From Spirometra erinaceieuropaei (lineage: Eukaryota > Platyhelminthes > Cestoda > Diphyllobothriidea > Diphyllobothriidae), in the NCBI GenBank assembly GCA_902702965.1, contig CACRXP010000149.1:257768-321767 (forward strand): DNA of 64,000 nt, written 5' to 3'. The position numbers and the translations under genes were made by a program. Below, piece by piece: positions 34,025 through 45,303 of this stretch (positions are counted from its first letter, which is position 1; every line of letters begins with the position of its first letter). Below the pieces are notes generated by a model. That model searched no databases and had not been told where the DNA came from. It saw nothing but the letters and a program-made list of their open reading frames with translations.

Positions 34025-36272
34025 CTGCTTACATGGTGCCTACGGAGGCACTCAAGTACAAAACCCTCTCCCAGTTGTGTCATGCAGCAGCGAAGACACC
34101 TTTGAAACACGCATCTGACCTTTAATCTAGTATATGCAAATTGATTACAGTCCGTTTATTAAAAATAAAGAAGTCAGAATTTTCCTGGCCTGAATATTTG
34201 ACATCCACTAACGGCCTTCTGTCTTATGCAGAAGAAATATATCCATGGAGGATTTGGAGGGCGTGAAATTGAGATTAGCATCTAACATACAGTGAAACGA
34301 TTACTAGTATGGATTAGCCTTGGCGGACGACTTCAAAGAATTGAAGCTTTCTCGCTGCCGGCTGTCAGCCGATGAGGGCATGATGCCGGCTGCTACGGCC
34401 TGCGGTCAGTGCCATGCCACGAGGCTGAGAGTGAGAGCAAGAGGTCGCTGGGTTATGGCAGGCAAGACTGGTCATAACGTCTAGATCGGTGTTACCTCGA
34501 CTGGCAGTGCACCTGACATCTCATGCGAGAGGCCACCTGAATCCACGGTTGCCGAATGCTGTTTTGCGGTAACAGTTCTGACGTGGACAGAGGAGACTCA
34601 GTGTTCGAAAAATATCTTCAAAGTGTATGGCGTTCACGCACTCCCTGATTAGACATCATTTTAACGAGCATGTGCATGACATCGGTTTTATCAAAACGTT
34701 ATCTATGCGCAACCAGACAAAATAAGCAGGTTTTTACAATCGTGGGGTTTTGGCACTTATCAACGTAAAAAAATGCTGCCAAAATGCAAGTAGAAGAACA
34801 TGACTTATTTGGCACAATCAACCAGTCACCTATTCCGACATTTATCACTGTGTGTTAATGTATACACTTATAAGAAAAACAGGATTATCTGCATTTATTC
34901 ATTTGTTTTCTGTACTTACCTCCCTGCTGCAATCTTCCCTACATACCTCAACTTCTTTTTTAATATACTATTACACATTTTAATACACATTTTAATACAC
35001 ATACCAAAACATAGAAATCACATCCACTTGTTTCTTCCTTATCGCCAACTGCTTTACCTTGCTTACCTTTCCCCCGTTCTCTGTGGTGCATTTGCTTATC
35101 TTCCTCTAAATTAAAGGGCTTTGTTCCACTCGACAGTCCCTGCGTCATTTGACACCTACGATCACTGCCTGCCGCTTTTCACCATTGGCCACGGATTTAC
35201 TTGGAACCTGACCTTACGTTAGTTAACTAGTGGTGGTTTATTTAATTTTATTGTTTGTTTTCTGTTTATTTTGCATTATTTTTAAAGGTGTAATGCTTTG
35301 TATTTCACTTCAGCGGAAAATTTTAGCCTACGTCTTAAAGCTCCACTCATATAAGCCCTAATGACGTCATCCGTCCATGATACGCTCCAAGGACTATCTG
35401 CAAATGACTGCGATAACATGTCATATCTCTGCGGACTCCTGCTTACCATCTTAACGCAGAAAAATCTTCATGCCAGACCTTTACCCTTTTTTCTCATTTT
35501 TCCTCTCATGGCTTCTAAATCGCTCTTGTGACACCCCAATCGTACAACCCCTATTATCACCTTTCCCGTAAGACAGACTCCACCGGTTTTATTTTGCTGA
35601 TTCCGGTCATATATCCACAACAATGTTCCACTCGCCGAGGCCGTTATCACTCAAACCAAGAAACTAGGTGCGTTGAGCCGCGGCGAACATACAAAATACG
35701 CTAATCAACATGCGACGAGGACGTTTTGCAGGCGAATGAGCCATTGACACTGCACAAAAAGTCTTTTCTTTAGAATATGTGGGAAAGCAGGAAATTCTGC
35801 ACTGGAATTTTTGTGAAATATAGTCATTTTGTGCAATTATAACTGACCTCAACGTTTCCCCAAAGTCCGACTTATTCCTTTCTCAGAAGTTCAGCCATCG
35901 ATTTTTAAGCTCGCATTTGCAGGCCTGTTTGTGTTGGTAAAATCATCAATTTTACCGTGCGTCTTTATGTCTCTTTTTAAGCCGCTTGTAATTGGGCTAT
36001 CTAGTCAATCATTTGCACATTTGATAGCCTCTAGCGAAGTTCTGTGAGGAAAAGAGCGAAGTGTAAAGATATGGAAGAAACCATTGTTGGTGCAGTTATG
36101 CAGGATGAATTAGCTACATAAAAATGCTCTCCATCACCGAGAAAAGGATAAAAAGGGCGGAAAGGGTAAAGCTCATCAAGAAACAGGGAAAATTGTTGGA
36201 AAACTGGATGTTGGCTGTTTAAGGAATCATAAATTGCCACGCAGGTCGTGAAGACTGTTAACAGCAGCATGC
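34025..36272. other. intergenic or intronic DNA
   Basis: Holds a short low-complexity run (CACATTTTAATACACATTTT, 34975-35000) and a probable Merlin scrap near 35530-35600 (minus: VCLTGKVIIGVV against CLTGQAVIGVLW at 60.5 kb). From about 35930 it is homologous to the 3' flank of the gene 3 pseudo-copy at 57.7 kb. A good acceptor (CTTTTTTGTGCAG) at about 35760 on the minus strand has no clear exon behind it. Confidence 0.45.
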
Positions 36273-36524
36273 TCAGGTGCGCAGCATGTTTAATGAATGC
36301 TCTAAAAAGAGCAGTTTCAAGATTCGTGATCCTTGACGATCAGCGGCTGTCAGGGGCACATTTCTGAGCACACTTGCATTAGAACTTCCTTCTACAGGCT
36401 TAATTTCCACAAGTGCAATTCCTCCCGTTGTTATCTTACTATTGAACCACCTTACGAAAACAAAGGCGTCAACATCTTTCAGTTCAATAGTTGTGAGCGT
36501 TTCCAAATCCTCGTCCTGCGAATA
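36273..36524 (-). CDS. gene 3, exon 4 (terminal)
   Basis: The acceptor TGATTTCTTTTGTATTTCAG is followed in phase 0 by YSQDEDLETLTTIELKDVDA, FVFVRWFNSKITTGGIALVE, IKPVEGSSNASVLRNVPLTA, ADRQGSRILKLLFLEHSLNM, LRT and TGA at 36275-36273. One N-glycosylation sequon (NAS). A diverged copy of this exon at 58.1-58.3 kb keeps the amino-acid pattern (HSQHEDLKKVIITELKNANA, GPITFVEI), which supports coding status up to the DRQ region. The exact C terminus is less sure. Phase 0 matches the end of exon 3. Confidence 0.6.
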   Translation of the reverse strand, partial: YSQDEDLETLTTIELKDVDAFVFVRWFNSKITTGGIALVEIKPVEGSSNASVLRNVPLTAADRQGSRILKLLFLEHSLNMLRT

Positions 36525-36559
36525 CTGAAATACAAAAGAAATCAATCTTTTCGGCCGTA

Positions 36560-37244
36560 TGCGAAAATCACACTGCAAGAACTATCTAAGTGGTATGGAT
36601 TTTTCTCATTGATTTTCGATGCCCTTAAAAATGTAATTATATTACATAGAAAACATGCAGTTAAATATTCATTTTTTTACTCATTTGGTAGAAAATTAAG
36701 TTTTCTCCTATTTTGACGCTCGATGGAAAGGTATAGACCTGTTTTCAAAAATGTCTCCAGTTCCCGAATAATCTTAAATCCTTCCTGCCGTTACTCTTGC
36801 ATTCAGAGTCTCCAAACTACAAACCGTCTATTTGTCGTGTATGGTCATTTGATGGCATAAGCAAATTTTACATTAAGAAACTTTTTTAAAATTGAAAGGC
36901 ACCCTTCATTCGTGTATACAGTTGGAATAAGACAAAATTTACTACCGAAGTAGCAAATGGACTAATATTTATATGCATTTTTTCCGTGAAATATAATTGG
37001 ATTTTTAAGGGCATCAACAACCAATGAGAAAAATGCCTAATACACAAGTAGTTATCCCTCAAAGAGCATAGTTTTTGCATGCAGTTGGGAAGAAGTTTGT
37101 TACATATTCTGCATCTTGAGGTAAATAAATTATTACAGAATCACGCTGCAGGATAATTAGTTTCACAACCCAACTTAATTAATCTTTTCGAAACATAAAC
37201 ACATTTCAAAATTTTGGTTGACATTTCATGAGTTAGCCCTTCTG
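36560..37244. repeat. foldback element, left end lost, in intron 3 of gene 3
   Basis: Left arm from about 36560 (TCATTGATTTTCGATGCCC, ACTCATTTGGTAGAAAATTA), right arm to GTTAGCCCTTCTG at 37244. Relative to the paralogous intron at 58.29-58.44 kb this block is extra, so the element inserted after the duplication or was lost from the other copy. Confidence 0.8.
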
Positions 37245-37279
37245 TTGTTAATGGACTTCCTGATAGGATGAATAAAGAG

Positions 37280-37650
37280 TACCCTAGGCCACACACTTTA
37301 GACGTAGTGGTGTCAAGGTGGTGAGGAATGCGCTTCAGTGCCGTCAGGAAGAAGCACCCTGAGTCGACCTTACTCACACTCCTATCTCTCTCTAGCTCTT
37401 ATGAACCATTTTACTGTCCGGACCTATCATTCAGCTGATACTGAAGTGTACAGCAGTAACCGACAAAGCAGCGTAGCAGACGAATCGGTGATTTCACCAT
37501 GCAGAGAGGTATAGCTCCTCTCCCTCTCTCACACTCCGGAGATGCACACATTCTGAGCAGGTGTTGGATGCTGTGGGACGGTCTTAATTTTAGAGATATG
37601 TGGGCTGAGTGAAAGCGAGGCTTGTAGAAAATTACTCCAGCCACCTAAAA
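37280..37650. repeat. intron 3 segment shared with the 58.4-58.86 kb paralogous copy
   Basis: CTCTTATGAACCATTTTACTGTC and CTCAGCAGGTGTTGGATGCTGTG-type text here pair with CTCTCTTAGACCCGTTAACTATC and TGAGCAGGTGGTAGATGCTG at 58.58-58.78 kb. Conservation of intron as well as exon sequence shows a segmental (DNA-level) duplication. Confidence 0.6.
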
Positions 37651-37730
37651 TCAAAACCGGTCTCAAGTTCGAAAAACGAATTTCATCGGAAAGCAGACTA
37701 AAATTACACTAAATGTCCTAAAATGGTTAC

Positions 37731-37993
37731 CTGCAGCACATCCATTTTAGTGTTATGTATGTGAAAAGAGCAGTTAAAGAACTTTGCACCTGAGGACGTA
37801 ATGGTAATCGCATTGTCCGTAAAGCAGGACATTTTCCTAGAGATATTCATGTGGGCTGTGTGCAGGAAAAAAATAACGCCTCCATGTGTTAGGGTCGATG
37901 CGCAAGGCACTCGGTCTTTCAAGGTTTCGTATAATTTTTCTTGTAATTCGAATTCGTCTTCTCTTTCATTTTGTTTCATTGATGAAATGAATT
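37731..37993 (-). CDS. gene 3, exon 3
   Basis: A strong acceptor (TTTCTCTATTTCCCATTTCACCAG) and donor (CTGCAG|GTAACC) bound 263 nt. After two bases completing a Glu codon it reads FISSMKQNEREDEFELQEKL, YETLKDRVPCASTLTHGGVI, FFLHTAHMNISRKMSCFTDN, AITITSSGAKFFNCSFHIHN, TKMDVLQ. Two sequons (NIS, NCS) and three cysteines (C in VPCAS, SCF, NCS) suit an extracellular, disulphide-bonded domain. No known domain recognised. Decayed relatives lie at 58.93-59.16 and 29.03-29.28 kb. Confidence 0.6.
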
Positions 37994-39456
37994 CTGGTGA
38001 AATGGGAAATAGAGAAAAAAGCAGTTTGTGATCATCACTCTCTATCATCACATACAACAGACATTTGAGCGTTTTTCACATACAATAATATAATTTTGAT
38101 TGAAATCGCTTCAGATGAGCTAATGAGGTTAATTTGAAAATGACAGAGAAAACGTTTGCAGCTGAACCACCCCGTTATACTTTTGCTTTTCTATGTCATA
38201 ATTAGACGTGGGCTTTTAGATTGATTTGTAATAATACTTCAGTTTCTGTACTTGCTGTTCGCCTACGAAAACCGCATTAGGCCCGCTTTTTGGGATTTAA
38301 CGTCTAGATACGCATATCGGGGGTCCTTACGTTTAAATAAAATAGATAGCTTCGAATTCAGACCCCAAGCGCCTAAAGATAGAGGCATGCATTGACAGCG
38401 TAAGTTGATAAATTATCATTTTCTTCAAATTTAATAAACCGCAAGAAATACAATTCGAATACGTTTTTTTATCCCAAAACAGACTAGGTCCAACGGAAGA
38501 AAATTAATCAAGTCCAGACCGTAAGTAAGGCAACAAATATATTAAATGCGAATACTAGAGACTGCACGAACAACAGTAAATAAGTCAACGCAGTGATTCA
38601 ATGTTTTTAAAAATAGGGACCTGCCTACATTCGCCGTATCTGCGACCTACGAGAAAATCGAAAGTGGAAAGAGTTCCTTTCTGTTACAGAATATGCACAG
38701 TAAATAAAACGAACCCAACTCCCCTAATAATTTTAATATAACTGCATCCGAGTGATCTCTTTGCAACCCTTCCTGGCCTAATGATGTAGGCTATTCGCTG
38801 CATATAATGACAAAATTCTGGCGTTTGCCTTCTGACCGCTAAATGTTTTAAATTCTGCGTTATCAAAATTAAGAATTTAATTTTGGGAAATATGTATGGT
38901 AGCATGCCCATTAGTTCCGTTGATCTTTCTCCTACGCAGATCCTTGTAGTCAAAATGGGCACTTCAAGAGGATGTATGACTGCATGCATGCATCCCTAAA
39001 AACGATATTTTCTTCAGCATGTTAATTATCTCAAATTATTCGTTCCGTGTGAGTCGAATTGGAAGTTAACTTTAAGCAGGACACTACGATCTCTCACAGC
39101 TGGCTGTTATCTGGTGTTTTTTCTCTTGCTACCTGTTTACAGAGCTTGTGAATTAAAAAAAAGTCCTTGGTATCAAAGAAGGCGGCCAAACGCATTTTAA
39201 TGACGTTGGAGCAATAAATAAACGAAAAAAATGCGACCCCGCCGAATGCGCGCTTCATTTCTGAACTAAAATATTTGTTTTTTTTAAACCAAAACCAAAA
39301 CAACAAGCGTTCACAGTAGCTTTCAGTTTGGTAGGGCCCGTTACTTCCAGGTGCCGTTATGCTGAAACCTGCTGTACGACCTGCTGAGAAATGCAAAAGA
39401 GCGCAGACTACTGCACAAGAATCGGTTGATGCTTCGCCCTCTTCTTCAATGCTTAC

Positions 39457-39657
39457 CACGTGGATCCATTGTTACCTGCGCTGATGTGCTGGTGGCGGTT
39501 TGCGTAGTTGTAATGGAATGCGATAGTTGCGATTTGGTCATGTTCGGGAGTAACTTGTGACCCTCGTAATTTTCTCTCCTTATCTCGTCTGTAATTTGCA
39601 CAGCGACGTCTTCAGCCTGCGAGACGGATCCGGATAGGGAATTCCTGCAGCCATCTA
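39457..39657 (-). CDS. gene 3, exon 2
   Basis: The acceptor ACATTCTCAATTTCAG is followed by two bases completing a Val codon, then DGCRNSLSGSVSQAEDVAVQ, ITDEIRRENYEGHKLLPNMT, KSQLSHSITTTQTATSTSAQ, VTMDPR plus one base, to the donor CGTG|GTAAGC. An alternative donor 19 nt earlier (CAG|GTAACA) would break the frame with exon 3, so the later one is chosen. Contains one sequon (NMT) and a Ser/Thr-rich stretch likely to be O-glycosylated. Confidence 0.6.
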
Positions 39658-39994
39658 CTGAAATTGAGAATGTTGTATAAATATGCCGCCAGTGGGACGA
39701 AGTAGTGTTTGTCACACCAAATTATGTAGAAGTTTCAACAAATTGGTGATGGACATCCTGCTATGTAACGAAGGTGGGGAGATAAAAGCCTGAAGTACAG
39801 ATTGATAATGCATGCAAGCATGAACACGTCCACTTAAAGGTCAGCCAAGTAGGACATTTTACCAAATCCCCCTACAGACTGGGTGATAGAGAAGAATGAG
39901 TTGCTTGCAAACTATCTTGGATCAAAACTGCTCTGATGCTTGGTGCAATTACACTTCATCTGCTCAATTTCCCATCTGCAGTGAGTGACCCAGC

Positions 39995-40340
39995 TGGCTA
40001 AATGTTACCGGAACTTCCGATATGGGTTTATAATAAAATGGCACGTTGTAAATTAGCAAACTGCATATACATTGGGTGCGTAAAATAATAGTTTTCAGCG
40101 TCTTTGTTCAAAAACATATCCCAATTTAGAGGTGCATCACAAATCGATGAGAAACGCATGTTGCATAATTAGCTACTTATTGTCGAGTGATTTGTTTAGC
40201 ACGATGCTCGGGAAGAAACGCACTTGACTGCAGACACCCAGGCAAGACTGCATGATACTCGGTCTTACAGCTCACTTAAGTAATCTCTTCTGGCCAAAAA
40301 CAGAGATTAAACATTTGTCGATATTTCACGATATACGCCA
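39995..40340. repeat. foldback element right-arm fragment in intron 1 of gene 3
   Basis: AATCGATGAGAAACGCATGTTGCATAATTAG and GTAATCTCTTCTGGCC match right-arm text of the foldback family, diverged. Borders approximate. Confidence 0.5.
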
Positions 40341-40574
40341 TTAGCCTGTTCTAAAATTTCCCCGAAATGTACTACCCAGATGTGAGACAACATTTAGAAA
40401 AGGGAAGCATGATGCCTAACTACAAATTCCATTCGAATACCAAAGAGTCGAATTAAATAAAATTAAGACTGAGAGTAATGTGCTTGAAGACGGAACATCG
40501 ATAAAAAATTTGCAACTGTTATATGCCATTGAGGGGCATGCGTCGTGAGGGCACCTGCCTAAAATCAGACTTGC

Positions 40575-40641
40575 CTGATTGTTGCAGCAACTGAAGGAGA
40601 GCGAACAATGTAAGCCCAGCGATTGCAGTCCTGGCAAACAT
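40575..40641 (-). CDS. gene 3, exon 1: signal peptide
   Basis: ATG at 40641 is preceded directly by an in-frame TAA. The 67-nt exon encodes MFARTAIAGLTLFALLQLLQ QS, a textbook signal peptide (short n-region with Arg, hydrophobic core). It ends in phase 1 at TCAG|GCAAGT, a non-canonical GC donor in its preferred strong context. Phase and frame join to exon 2 exactly. The whole model is 783 nt, 260 residues: signal peptide, Ser/Thr-rich region, then a cysteine-bearing domain and no membrane segment, hence probably secreted. Family unknown. Confidence 0.6.
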
Positions 40642-41233
40642 TTTTTACTGTTGTTGAGAAGCGGAGTTACACAAATATATGCGTAAGAAAGTGCTTTAGT
40701 ATTCTTTTTTACTTTTTTTTGCTCTCCTGATTGGGCAGTCATGCATTAGATTTTTGGCTGCTGGTCCGATTAGAAAATTCCATCGACCAGACCTTGTGTT
40801 CTGCTTATCAATACATTAGGTGATCCTGCGTGAACTCAGGTCGAAGCAGAAAAGCGCCGGAGCCATGTTTTCAGACTCGGCAAGGCAACCTGCATTACTG
40901 TCTAGAAGGCTTGTCCTTTCTTAACCAAAGCACAACTAATAACAAATAATGACAACATGGGATCAAGACTCTCTGTGACTATGTACCACTAGTGAGTATA
41001 GCAGTTTAAGGTTGTCTAACTGCTCCACGCGGATGGAACTTTTCTCTCGTTATTGCAAAATCCAAAAAGTCTGTAGGTGTTTAATTACAAGTTACGCTGA
41101 GCATGTACAACCGAATACCTTAAATGCCCTTCTTAACGCGCTTTGTCAAATTAAGTCTTAGTTATTCAATGTAACCGAACCTCTGTGAGCGTCGTCCTTT
41201 CCGTCTCCATTTGCTTTTCTGCGACGTGATATA
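40642..41233. other. presumed promoter side of gene 3
   Basis: No recognised motif; the gap between the gene 3 start and the foldback element at 41234. Confidence 0.35.
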
Positions 41234-42222
41234 CAGTAAGTGGGCAAACTCGTGAAATCTCAGCCGAAATTCCGAAATGCGTATTGCTTTCGAAAAGGAT
41301 TAATTAAGAAGGGTTGTAAAACTAGTCAGCCTGCATTATAACTCTATAATATTTTAGTTACCGCAGGATGTCAGCCTTCGAAAGAACCTCCTTCCGGCTG
41401 CATATAAAAACTATACTCTGTAAAAAATGACTATTAAATTAACACGCATTTTTCCCATTGCTTTTCGATGCTTCAAAAAGTCTAGTTATATTCCATGGAA
41501 GGCATGCATAAAAATATTCATTCTTCCGCTCATTTGGTAGAAAAAAACGTTTGCTTACAATTTTATACTCAAGGGGATGGTATTATTCGGTTTTTAAAAA
41601 AATATTCAATTCCTGAATAATTCTGAACCCGCTCTGCCGTCACAATTGCATTCAGGGTTTCCAAACTACAAGCCATCGATTTTCCGCCTATGGAAATATC
41701 CAAATTTCTCTACGGTATTGAGAGGAGACCATATGGGGTTCATAACATTTAGCATTGGATTTGATCCATAATGTAAACTTTACAAGCCGCATTGGTAAAC
41801 CCATGGACATGACGTTGTATGAACGGCCATTTCACGGTAATGAAAAGTATTACAATTAAATCTTTTTAAAAACGAATTATGTTCCTCTTTTGAGTATAAC
41901 CTTAGAAGAAGACGTAATTTCTACCGAATGAGCAAAAGAATGAATATTTTAATGCAAGTTTTCCATGAACTATAATTGGGCATTTAGGGGAGTCGAAAAT
42001 GAAAAATAAAAATGCATGCTACATTAGTCATCATTTTTACGGAGTGTAGCTTTTATTCAGACGAAAGGAAGTTCTTTCGAAGGTCGGCATCTTGAAGTAA
42101 CTGAAATATTTTAAAATTATACTGCAGACTGATTGGTTTTACAACACTACTTAATTAATCTCTTCAAACCAAAAATCATTTCGAAATTTTGGTTGAGATT
42201 TCATGAGTTAGCCCACCTACTG
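41234..42222. repeat. foldback element, complete (989 bp), subfamily 1
   Basis: Left terminus TA|CAGTAAGTGGGCAAACTCGTG, right terminus CATGAGTTAGCCCACCTACTG|TT. The arms, each several hundred bp, are inverse copies: TGCATATAAAAACTATACTCTG on the left, and GGAGTGTAGCTTTTATTCAG on the right; TTCATTCTTCCGCTCATTTGG on the left, CCGAATGAGCAAAAGAATG on the right. It has no coding capacity. TA flank and CAGT-type ends suggest mobilisation by a Tc1/mariner-type transposase. Confidence 0.85.
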
Positions 42223-42524
42223 TTGCTTAGTTGCAAATTTATTAAGCGCTGGGGTAGAAATACAGAACCTCATTATAATGGCACCTCTTGTAAGATGCAC
42301 CAATTGTGGCTTGTAAGGAAACAGCGCCAGATGGCAACTAGCGGTTCGTCATTCGAAGGATGCGCGTTTAAAGTTTACTGTTGAGACGTGACCGTTATTA
42401 TCTTATTCAGCCGTCACACGTACTAGATGCTTTAAGAAACTTCTTGTATTGCCGATACAAGCGAAGATGCGAGTTCCAGGAAATAGATGATCAGAAAAAG
42501 AAGCCATCGCCAGAACAAGGGCTT

Positions 42525-42580
42525 TATTCGCCTGACGTTGCGGATTCACATTTGAACCCATCATCAGAGACAGTGGCAGA
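42525..42580 (-). ncRNA. hammerhead-like motif with mutated core
   Basis: Minus strand: GTCT helix I, CTGATGA (42567-42561), helix II GGGTTC/GAATCC, then GCAA where GAAA is expected, ACGTC, AGGC. The A-to-C change in the second box would be expected to destroy activity. Confidence 0.6.
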
Positions 42581-42673
42581 AAAGGGTGACTCGTGCACAG
42601 GAGGTTACATTATTTATAGGATGTAGTCGCTGTACTACCGCATACGTATAGCAATTAACCGCGCTCCACTACA

Positions 42674-44012
42674 TCAAGGATTGTTGCCCGCTGATGCGCT
42701 AATTGCTTGATGGCCGGCATGCAAGTTATTAATTGCTGACATCTCATCACCCGTGTTGGATGCTGGCGTGTTGATTGCCCGACCATCTGGCTCATCGGCT
42801 TGCTCGCTCTCTGAGTGGTCAATTACTTTGGCCAGTCTATGCCTCAGCACGGAATATGGAGTCGGGATGTCGTTGAACTTGTTGATGGAGTGGGGTCCCA
42901 TGAACTATGACTCAAGGAACTCGCGGCTCACGCGATTATCCCCTCTTGCAAGAATTTCGGTCTCATCGTACTTGAATGTGTGGCCGGGTCTCGTCAAATG
43001 AACCGCGACCTGAGAGTTGGCATCATTTCTCCGTGCCGCTGTCACTTGTTCGGCTATTCGTGTCTGGGGCAGTCTTCCAGTTTCTCCGACGTAGTTGCGT
43101 TGTCCGCAATTGCACCAGATCCGGTAAACGACTCCAGATGTTTCTTGCCGTGGCAGTGGTCTTTTGGCCTCATCACCTGACGTCTCATGGTGACCTCCGG
43201 TCTGTGTGAAACTCCGACCCCAAGTGGTGTAAGAAAGCGACTAACGGCCTCGGAGACGTTCTTGATGTAGTGATCGATCGCCAGAATTTGGGGTTGGCAC
43301 AATTTTGTCGATCGTCTCGTTTGCGCATGCACCGGTTGACGAAGTTGTGCAGGTAACTATTTTCTCTGAAAACCCGTCGAATATATTGGGATTCGACAAC
43401 CTTGTCTCGCGGTTCACTGCAGTGCGTTTCAGCACGCAGAAATAGTGTTCTTACGCAACTGCGTTTGTGGCTGTTTGGGTGGTTACTGTTGAAGTTCAGT
43501 CTTTGTGACGTGTTCGTCTCTTTTCTGAACACTTTGGTCATTAGGCCACCACAATCATGCGACAGATGAGGAAACCAAGGGATGCCAGCTGGTTATTTTC
43601 TTCCTCCTCCATCGTAAATTGTAGGTCCGGGAAGACGCTGTTCTTTGAACTTCAGTATCTCATCCCGTCCGAAGACGAAAAAGGTGTCGTCCACATACCG
43701 GGCCCAAAATTTCGATTTGTGGTATTGGAAAATCAGCGAATCTAACCGCTATATGACCGCCTTGTCGATGAATCGCGAAATTGGCGAGCCCATTGGTGTT
43801 CCCTACACTTGCTTGTAGATTGTTCCGTCAAACGTGAAGTACGTCCTGAGACAGAACTTAAGGAGCTGACGAACTTGGACATGTCCGAGACGATCTTCTG
43901 TTTCATTGTATTTTCTTCGTAGGAGTAGCTCGACGGTCGCGATTGCCAGTTGCCAGGGGATAGATGTAAAAAGGCATTTGACATAAAAAGATACCATGAC
44001 CTCATTTGGCAA
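42674..44012 (-). pseudogene. Penelope-like polyprotein: RT palm, linker, GIY-YIG endonuclease
   Basis: In several frames, in order: SFYVKCLFTSIPWQLA, then GTPMGSPISRFIDKA, then KFWARYVDDTFFVFGRDE (YVDD catalytic motif at 43697-43686), LPGKKRT-type text, VFRKETNTSQRLNFNSNHPN, SCVRTLFLRAETHCSEP, HNFVNRCMRKRDD, GVVYRIW-C-CGQRNYVGETG (GIY-YIG), ILARGDNRVSRELLESYF. Frameshifts at several points, including inside the nuclease. The only family B copy here with both RT and nuclease. Confidence 0.85.
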
Positions 44013-44144
44013 GAAACTTGCTCCTTTAGGCTTCTGTAGGAATTGCGTTGATGAACAGACGGAGCTGTCCGAGGTAGCCGTCAGCGGTCAGCGACTGCAT
44101 CCTATAAATACTGCAACCTCCTATGCATGAGTCACCCTTTTCTG

Positions 44145-44195
44145 CCACTGTCACTGATGATGGGTTCAAGTGAGAAACCGAAACGTCAGGCAAAT
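44145..44195 (+). ncRNA. hammerhead-like motif, inverted 5' copy
   Basis: Plus strand: CTGATGA (44154-44160), helix II GGGTTC/GAAACC with one mismatch, GAAA (44180-44183), CGTC with predicted cleavage after 44187, AGGC. Both core boxes are intact here, but helix I on the 5' side reads GTCA instead of GTCT. Confidence 0.6.
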
Positions 44196-44239
44196 AAAGT
44201 CCTTGTCCGAGCGATCGCTTCTTCTTCTTCTTCTTCTGA

Positions 44240-45149
44240 CCAACGTCATGTGTTGTTAGGATTGTGCTCCTTCAACAGTTGCGGTACATAAATTTTAACA
44301 AGCCGAGACAACAACCAGCGCACCGGCATTCAAACGCCCTTCCAAAATGCCGCAAAGATTCATTTTAAAATGCGAAATACCCCAGTGGACTGAGCCTGAT
44401 AAAATGAGCGTCAGAAAATACGTAGAGAATCATCATTGTCTTCTCCTTCAGTTAATTTTTTTATGTGAAGTGATTTTTAAATGAAATATAATAAGGCCCC
44501 TGATTGCTTCGAAAGTCACATATTTTCCCAAAACTGTAGATTGCAGAGCTGTAAATAGAGCGGCTTCCCGAGCACCTCATTTGCCTCTAGAATTTATGAG
44601 CATGGTGAACGTCAACGAGTCATTGACGAGTGTTGCGAGGAACTAATCGGGAAAATACATATGTGGCTATCCTATTGTCAAGACTGAGTTTATTTTGGAG
44701 GGATGATCATGTGCGCAAAACTCAACTACAACCAAGCGATTTTATGGAAATCAAAATGGTAAATGGTATTTTGATTTCGTTAGGGCTCCTATAATCTGAT
44801 TAAATGCAGCTGCATTTATTTAGCTTACAAGGTAAAGCGAATTGGATTTGGTTTTTAAGAAAATGAGCCTTTAGGTTTAGAGAACAAATGCACATTTAGC
44901 GGGATTGCAAATTACTATGCTTAGTTTGGACAGCTACGTCGTAAGAATGGATTTGCTGGATCAGTTGTTTACAATTACAAAGGCCTTTGTAGCATAACGC
45001 GAAAGGGAGCATTCATGTACGTGCAGTACCTAACCTATGTCATCAAACCTGATGACGTAAACCGATGCAAGTATTTTCGTACTTCCTAAACGTTATGCAT
45101 TTAACTTGCTTATCCAATGCATTCATGCAAATGTTCTTTTCTCGTGCAG
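44240..45149. other. anonymous AT-rich DNA
   Basis: No gene or recognised repeat. Confidence 0.45.
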
Positions 45150-45303
45150 AACTTTTGTTCCCGTGATTTTATCAAGCCAAATGTCCATAGATTTAGTGAA
45201 AATGGACTTTGCGGTGTATTTTGGCAATGCCTGTGCCAATACTTGTCCTAGACTTCGATGGCACATCAAGGCACGTTGTGTTGTTGAAAGAAAAGTAATG
45301 TAG
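45150..45303 (+). CDS. exon-like segment, paralogous to a decayed copy at 55.89 kb
   Basis: A strong acceptor (TTCTTTTCTCGTGCAG) precedes one base plus 50 codons: TFVPVILSSQMSIDLVKMDF, AVYFGNACANTCPRLRWHIK, ARCVVERKVM, then TAG. The homologous stretch at 55890-56020 has the same acceptor (TTCTTGTGCAG) but frame breaks. About 800 bp of flanking DNA (to 45960 and 56590) is shared as well. A terminal exon is possible; no start or partner exon is known. Confidence 0.35.

Larger units (their letters stand above)
42515..44235 (-). mobile_element. Penelope-like element (family B) with RT catalytic motif, inverted termini
   Basis: Sense is minus. Coding remnants run from about 44012 down to 42674. 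The 3' end (42515-42590) carries a sense hammerhead-like motif with a mutated second box; the 5' side (44128-44225) carries the same sequence inverted, followed by (TTC)6. So the copy shows the same arrangement as those at 27.4-28.6 and 48.0-48.8 kb. Confidence 0.9.

Noticed and set aside
34800..35114. 104-codon plus-strand frame with ILLHILIHILIHIPKH
   Set aside because: Derived from a short tandem repeat (ACATTTTAATAC) in AT-rich DNA.
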